Assembly: GCA_963820415.1 (NCBI GenBank)
Contig: CAWFZT010000011.1
Location: forward strand, 1-64,000
Length of the DNA stretch: 64,000 nucleotides
DNA from: CAWFZT01 sp963820415
GTDB lineage: Bacteria; Chloroflexota; Anaerolineae; Anaerolineales; Anaerolineaceae
Direction: 5' to 3'
In this document: in pieces, positions 60,274-64,000 of the stretch
Layout of the letters: every line of letters starts with the position of its first letter
How positions within the stretch are numbered: position 1 is the stretch's first letter
Program-made: the position numbers and the translations under genes
Notes under the pieces: generated by a model
Told to the model about the DNA's origin: nothing
Databases searched by the model: none
The model's input: only the letters and a program-made list of their open reading frames with translations

Positions 60274-61762
60274 CAGGGCAGGCAGGCGATGGCAGCCTCG
60301 ATGCGCCGCAGGGTTTCGGCCAGGCCCAGGGCAGCCGCGATCTCGATGGCGCCGCCCGGGGTCACCAGCAGGCCCGACAGGGCCACGCGCACCGGCCACA
60401 TCACCGTACCGGTCTTCATATTCAGCTCGGCAGCCAGGTCGAGCAGCGCCTGGCGGATGGCATCCTCGCTCCAGGGCTGAAGCTGCGCCAGAGCCGTCAG
60501 GGCCGGCAGGGCGGCTTTGAGCACCAGCCGGCTGCTTTCCAGGGTGGACTTGCTCTTGGCGTGCTCGTACAGGGCCAGATCGTAGGGTTCCACCGCCAGG
60601 AGGAAGTGCGTCATCTCGGGGATGTTGGTCAGGCGAGTCAGGCGGGTCTGGATCATGCGACTGACCACCTGGGTATCGCAGGCGGCCTTCAGCGCCGGCG
60701 GGTAATACTGGCCGGCGTAGACGTGGAATTTTTCCGGCTGAATCTGGCGAATGTGCTCGCCGTTCAGCCATTCCAGCTTGGGCAGTGAAAAGGCCGCCTT
60801 GGATTTGTTGATGTGGCGCGGGTCGAACAGCTCGACCAGGCTGGCTAAATCGAAATACTCCTGGTCGTTGCCCGGGCTCCAGCCCAACAGGGCGATGTAA
60901 TTGACGATGGCTTCAGGCAAGAAGCCCTGGGCAATTAAATCCTGGAAGGAGGCGTCGCCGGCGCGCTTGCTCAATTTCTTCCCGCCCTCTTTGACAATGT
61001 GCGGCAGGTGGATATAGACCGGCGCCTCCCAGCCGAAAGCTTCATATAGAAGGTTGTATTTGGGGGTAGAGGACAGGTACTCCACACCGCGCGCCACGTG
61101 GGTGATCGCCATCAGGTGGTCGTCAACCACGTTGGCGAAGTTGTAAGTGGGAAAACCGTCGGATTTCAGCAGCACCTGCTCGTCCAGCAGGCTGTTCTTG
61201 ACCGAGATATCGCCGTAGACCAGGTCGTGAAAGGTGGTCACGCCCTCATCTGGGATGCGCTGGCGGATGACGTAGGGGTCGCCGGCGTTGAGTTGGGCCT
61301 GTACTTCCGCCGGGGAGAGGTAGCGGCATACGTTCCGTCTTGCAACGACTTTTGGGCGCACGCCGCCGCGCCGCGGGGGCCTGCTCCGCCCAGGGCGGCC
61401 GAAGGGTTGCCTTTCCCGTCGACAGCTTTGCCGCAGAAGCAGCGATAAGCCGCCCCGCCCTCGACCAGCCGATCGGCGTGACGCTGGTAAATGCCCTGGT
61501 CTTTACGCTGGCTCTGCACGTAAGGGCCGTAGCCGCCGTCTTTATGCGGGCCTTCGTCGTATTCCAGCCCGGCCAGGCGCAGGCTGTCGTAGATAACCTG
61601 GATGGCCCTGGGCACGTTGCGCTTGCGGTCGGTATCCTCGATGCGCAAGATGAATGTACCCTGGCTGTGTTTTGCAATACAATAGGCGTATAAAGCAGTC
61701 CGCAAATTGCCGATGTGCATATAGCCGGTCGGGCTGGGCGCAAACCTGGTTCTGACCACCAT
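60273..61762 (-). CDS. gltX: glutamyl-tRNA synthetase, frameshifted
   Basis: Class I aminoacyl-tRNA synthetase of about 495 residues. The HIGH-type sequence YMHIGNLRTALYAYCI starts at the N-terminus (ATG 61762), followed by RFAPSPTG and IEDTDR. KLSKR appears as GGKKLSKRAGD, with the anticodon-binding helices at the end. The reading frame breaks near 61335 (around ACGTATGCCGCTAC): up to there YRCFCGKAVDG is in frame one, after it CRYLSPAEVQAQLNAGDPYV in frame two. It charges tRNA-Glu and is normally essential, so the break is more likely an indel in the sequence than decay, unless another gltX exists. Confidence 0.9.
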
Positions 61763-61791
61763 AGCTGAGAGACCTCCTCAAAAAATCAGTC

Positions 61792-62079
61792 ATGCAAGAT
61801 GATAACACAATCATTGCATCCGTAAAACTGCTGATCTCCCGCCTGGAACATCTTTCGGTCGATTTGCGCTATGCCCACCGCGCCAGCGGGCTGCGCGGCT
61901 CGCTGTGGCGCTGCATCGAAGAGATGGAAGCCAGGTCGCACCCTTCGGGCAAATGCTCCCCATCCATTCCGGATAAATCGCAGTTGTACTACGATCTGCC
62001 TCAGGTAGAGCGCCTGATGGCCCAGGGTTACGAAATCCTGGAAGCCGCGGCGCGGGAGATCAATGCGCCGGAAAAATGA
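61792..62079 (+). CDS. small hypothetical protein
   Basis: 95 residues, divergent from gltX. LISRLEHLSVDLRYAHRASG and LWRCIEEMEARSHPSGKCSP, then PQVERLMAQGYEILEAAARE: mostly helical, possibly a helical bundle. There is no clear Shine-Dalgarno before ATG 61792. No family recognised; its position beside gltX and length with uninterrupted frame support a real gene. Confidence 0.6.
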   Translation: MQDDNTIIASVKLLISRLEHLSVDLRYAHRASGLRGSLWRCIEEMEARSHPSGKCSPSIPDKSQLYYDLPQVERLMAQGYEILEAAAREINAPEK

Positions 62080-62161
62080 TTTAGCTCTTTATTGGTTTCG
62101 AGGAGTAACTGTTTAAAATTGGCTACGTTCTAAACAATCTTCTGATATGATAATTTAAGCT

Positions 62162-62665
62162 CTATCGAAATATCGTTTTGCCTTGATAGCTGGCCCAGTC
62201 TAGAACTTTTTGCCTACAGCATGGCATCATATTCTCAGGCATTTCTTCAGGTGTAAAGAAACCCCAATCAGCGACTTCACTTTCCTGGATAGTTATCTCA
62301 TCAATCTTGCCCTCCATCAAGAAGAACAAAGTTAATTGCTGAATTCTTCCGCCATCTGGGATTTCAATGTCCCATTGGGAACTGCTGTACACGCCAATTA
62401 AATCCCCCGCTCGTAGATTCAACCCAACCTCTTCCAATACTTCTCGATGGGCAGTTTCCCGAATAGTTTCCCCCAGTTCCTGCACACCACCGGGGATTCC
62501 CCAAGGACGAGATAAATTATGCCGCTGAACGAGAAGGATTTTGCCATCTTTGACAATCGCTCCAACCGCGCCAGAGAGAATTATCTGTTCTTTTCCAACC
62601 AGTTGATGTATTTTGGTAAAGTAGTCCATCGCTTTTTCCTCGATTTTACCTTCCGGTTTACTCAA
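62162..62665 (-). CDS. Nudix hydrolase
   Basis: 167 residues if TTG 62665 is used (GGAGGTGA 4-6 bases upstream); the ATG at 62629 (GAGG 8 bases upstream) would give 155. The Nudix box is GVQELGETIRETAHREVLEE followed by VGL, with GAVGAIVKDGKILLVQRHN before it. The gene overlaps the collapsed GH78 gene upstream by 8 bases. Somewhat AT-richer than its surroundings. Substrate unknown. Confidence 0.88.
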   Translation of the reverse strand: MSKPEGKIEEKAMDYFTKIHQLVGKEQIILSGAVGAIVKDGKILLVQRHNLSRPWGIPGGVQELGETIRETAHREVLEEVGLNLRAGDLIGVYSSSQWDIEIPDGGRIQQLTLFFLMEGKIDEITIQESEVADWGFFTPEEMPENMMPCCRQKVLDWASYQGKTIFR

Positions 62666-63265
62666 AACTCACCTCCAGGCCTTCCATCAACTCATTCGGT
62701 TCAAAGCGCAGCTCAACCCCTGCCGGAGCCTTCACGCTGACCAGCAGGCGCCCTTTTCCTTGCGCCAGCTTACCTCCAGCAGACCGCGTTCGGCGCAGAC
62801 TGCCCCGCGCCCCCACTCCAGGTCACCCAGCCAGGGGCTGATCGTGTAAGCAGCCCCGCCGGCTTCGGCCTGGAGGATACCCAGCACGATCCGCGGCAGG
62901 AAACGCAGCGGCGCTGAAGACCAGGCGTGGCAGTGCGATCGAGTGGGGAATCCGCCCGGATGGTCGCGGCTGGTGGGGAAGACCTCCCAGACGGTGGTTG
63001 CCCCGGCCGCCAGGTAAGGGGTCACGTCGATCTCATCGTACTGGAAGTGCTCGGGCCAACTGCGCCCTGGGCCGTCCGCTACCCACTCGCCGTTGACGAA
63101 CAGGCGGTAGGCGTCGTCCACGGCGATCTTGAGGCTGCCGGACGGTACTTCGCCGGACGGCGCCAGGCGGAAGGTCTTGCGGGCCAGGATGACCTGGTGA
63201 TAAGGGGTATAAGAATCCTAGCAGCGCCAGATCCAGAAGGCGGATAAAGAAGGGGAAGAAGGCAT
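62658..63265 (-). pseudogene. alpha-L-rhamnosidase (GH78) remnant with internal deletion
   Basis: ATG 63265 starts PSSPSLSAFWIWRC, then an in-frame TAG, then DSYTPYHQVILARKTFRLAP and LFVNGEWVADGPGRSWPEHF, an N-terminal GH78 domain. After YDEIDVTPYLAAGA, at about 63005, the sequence jumps to WEVFPTSRDHPGGFPTRSHC and HAWSSAPLRFLPRIVLGI, which belong to the C-terminal GH78 region. After a frame break near 62765 it ends VELRFEPNELMEGLEVSFE at 62658. About 200 residues remain of the usual several hundred to a thousand; the catalytic barrel is missing. Confidence 0.7.
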
Positions 63266-63342
63266 GGCACGCTCCGCGTCCAAGGGATGGGATGAATTGA
63301 TTATACGCCTACACTTGAAGCGGCCTGGTCGCGTAATTCTTG

Positions 63343-63348
63343 TATAAT
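63343..63348 (+). promoter_or_regulatory. -10 box of the Ser/Thr kinase gene
   Basis: TATAAT in TTGTATAATAGAGG, 32 bases before ATG 63380. TTGAAG at 63314 is 23 bases away, too far to be a standard -35. Confidence 0.45.
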
Positions 63349-63379
63349 AGAGGCATCCTTTCGCTTTGCGGGGAGCGAG

Positions 63380-64000
63380 ATGCCTGATTATTCCGGCCAG
63401 TCGATTGGACGATATCACATCATCGAGCCGCTCGGTCAGGGCGGCATGGCGACGGTTTACCGCGCCTTTGACACGCGCCTGGAGTGCGACGTGGCGGTCA
63501 AGTTTATTCGCATGGATCAAGTGACGCCGGCGGAAGTGGAAAAGACGCTCAAGCGCTTCGAACGGGAAGCTAAAGAAGTAGCGCGACTAACCCACCCCAA
63601 CATTGTCAAAGTGACAGATTACGGTGAATATAATGGCACACCCTACCTGGTAATGCCCTACCTGCCAGGAGGGACACTCAAGCAGTTCGCTGGCAAATCG
63701 ATGCCCTACGAGCAGGCAGCGAGGCTGCTGGCACCGGTAGCCAGAGCTCTAGAAGCCGCACATCAGAAAAATCTTATTCATCGTGATATCAAACCTGGCA
63801 ATATTTTGCTCACCGAGGGCGGCCAGCCGATGGTTTCGGATTTCGGTATCGCCAAGATCCTTGGCCTGGAGGGCGGCAACACGCTGACCAGCACCAACGT
63901 AGCTATCGGTACGCCGGAATACATGGCGCCGGAGCAGTGGTTCAACCAGATTTCGCCGCAGAGTGACATTTACTCGCTGGCGGTGGTGTTCTACGAGCTG
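63380..64000 (+). CDS. Ser/Thr protein kinase, N-terminal part (continues beyond the window)
   Basis: 207 codons are present and no stop is reached at 64000. Hanks-type kinase motifs in order: IIEPLGQGGMATVYRAFD (glycine loop), VAVKFI (ATP lysine), HRDIKPGN (catalytic Asp), SDFGIAKI (DFG), GTPEYMAPEQW (activation loop/APE) and SDIYSLAVVFYEL. Typical of the PknB family of bacteria, which often carry a transmembrane helix and PASTA or other repeats after the kinase domain; none can be seen here. GGGGAG lies 4-5 bases before ATG 63380. Confidence 0.95.
   Translation, partial: MPDYSGQSIGRYHIIEPLGQGGMATVYRAFDTRLECDVAVKFIRMDQVTPAEVEKTLKRFEREAKEVARLTHPNIVKVTDYGEYNGTPYLVMPYLPGGTLKQFAGKSMPYEQAARLLAPVARALEAAHQKNLIHRDIKPGNILLTEGGQPMVSDFGIAKILGLEGGNTLTSTNVAIGTPEYMAPEQWFNQISPQSDIYSLAVVFYEL

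Noticed and set aside
1..64000. tRNA, rRNA or prophage genes
   Set aside because: No cloverleaf with a GGTTCGAATCC-like arm was seen by eye, no rRNA motif and no phage structural genes; a tRNA scan would be decisive and I could not run one.

Overview
The window looks like a chromosomal segment of a Chloroflexota bacterium, most likely Anaerolineae. The basis is family content and style, not a marker-gene tree: GC-rich genes, lipoproteins with long Pro/Thr spacers after the lipobox, a DUF2089 plus SHOCT-like pair, a PASTA-type Ser/Thr kinase, many sugar ABC importers, Gfo/Idh/MocA oxidoreductases and glycosidases, -10 boxes very close to start codons, and abundant intergenic palindromes. No rRNA, tRNA, CRISPR array or prophage was recognised.

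Layout. 0-6 kb: a CPA2 antiporter, then a tightly coupled operon of a transglutaminase-like protein and two radical SAM proteins, then a secreted protein. 6-10.6 kb: an accessory stretch with an AT-rich methyltransferase, a HIT protein, MntA/HepT and MazEF-type toxin-antitoxin pairs and two frameshifted small genes. 10.6-17.4 kb: exported alpha/beta hydrolase, GH28-like gene, deoC, a sugar 2-epimerase, Nudix and an S66 peptidase. 17.4-26.4 kb: palindrome array with a Y1 transposase, a serpin, a PEP-synthase/rifampicin-phosphotransferase-like protein and a heterodimeric ABC exporter. 26.4-36.3 kb: a type I restriction-modification island (hsdM, hsdS, a GxxExxY gene, hsdR, a YgjP-like metalloprotease) bracketed by long imperfect inverted repeats. 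36.3-53 kb: carbohydrate region with a LacI-type regulator, GH4 glycosidase, BadF-type kinase, two oxidoreductase/epimerase genes, an aminotransferase, PIG-L deacetylase, two sugar ABC importers and a TIM-barrel glycosidase-like protein. Two textbook sigma70 promoters here carry LacI-type palindromic operators immediately after the -10. 53-57.4 kb: four tandem paralogous exported calcineurin-like phosphoesterases. 57.5-64 kb: another oxidoreductase, DUF2089/SHOCT/ParB-like cluster, gltX, Nudix, a collapsed GH78 rhamnosidase remnant and the 5' part of a Ser/Thr kinase that runs off the window.

Many genes contain frameshifts or single in-frame stops, including gltX, which is normally essential. 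Some or most of these may be sequence or assembly indels and not true pseudogenisation, so I give the reconstructed extent and say where the frame breaks. The most interesting structures are the inverted-repeat-bracketed restriction island with its embedded GxxExxY module, the transglutaminase/radical SAM operon, the four-gene phosphoesterase array, the palindromic repeats that have become protein-coding in two transporter genes, and the two operator-promoter pairs.
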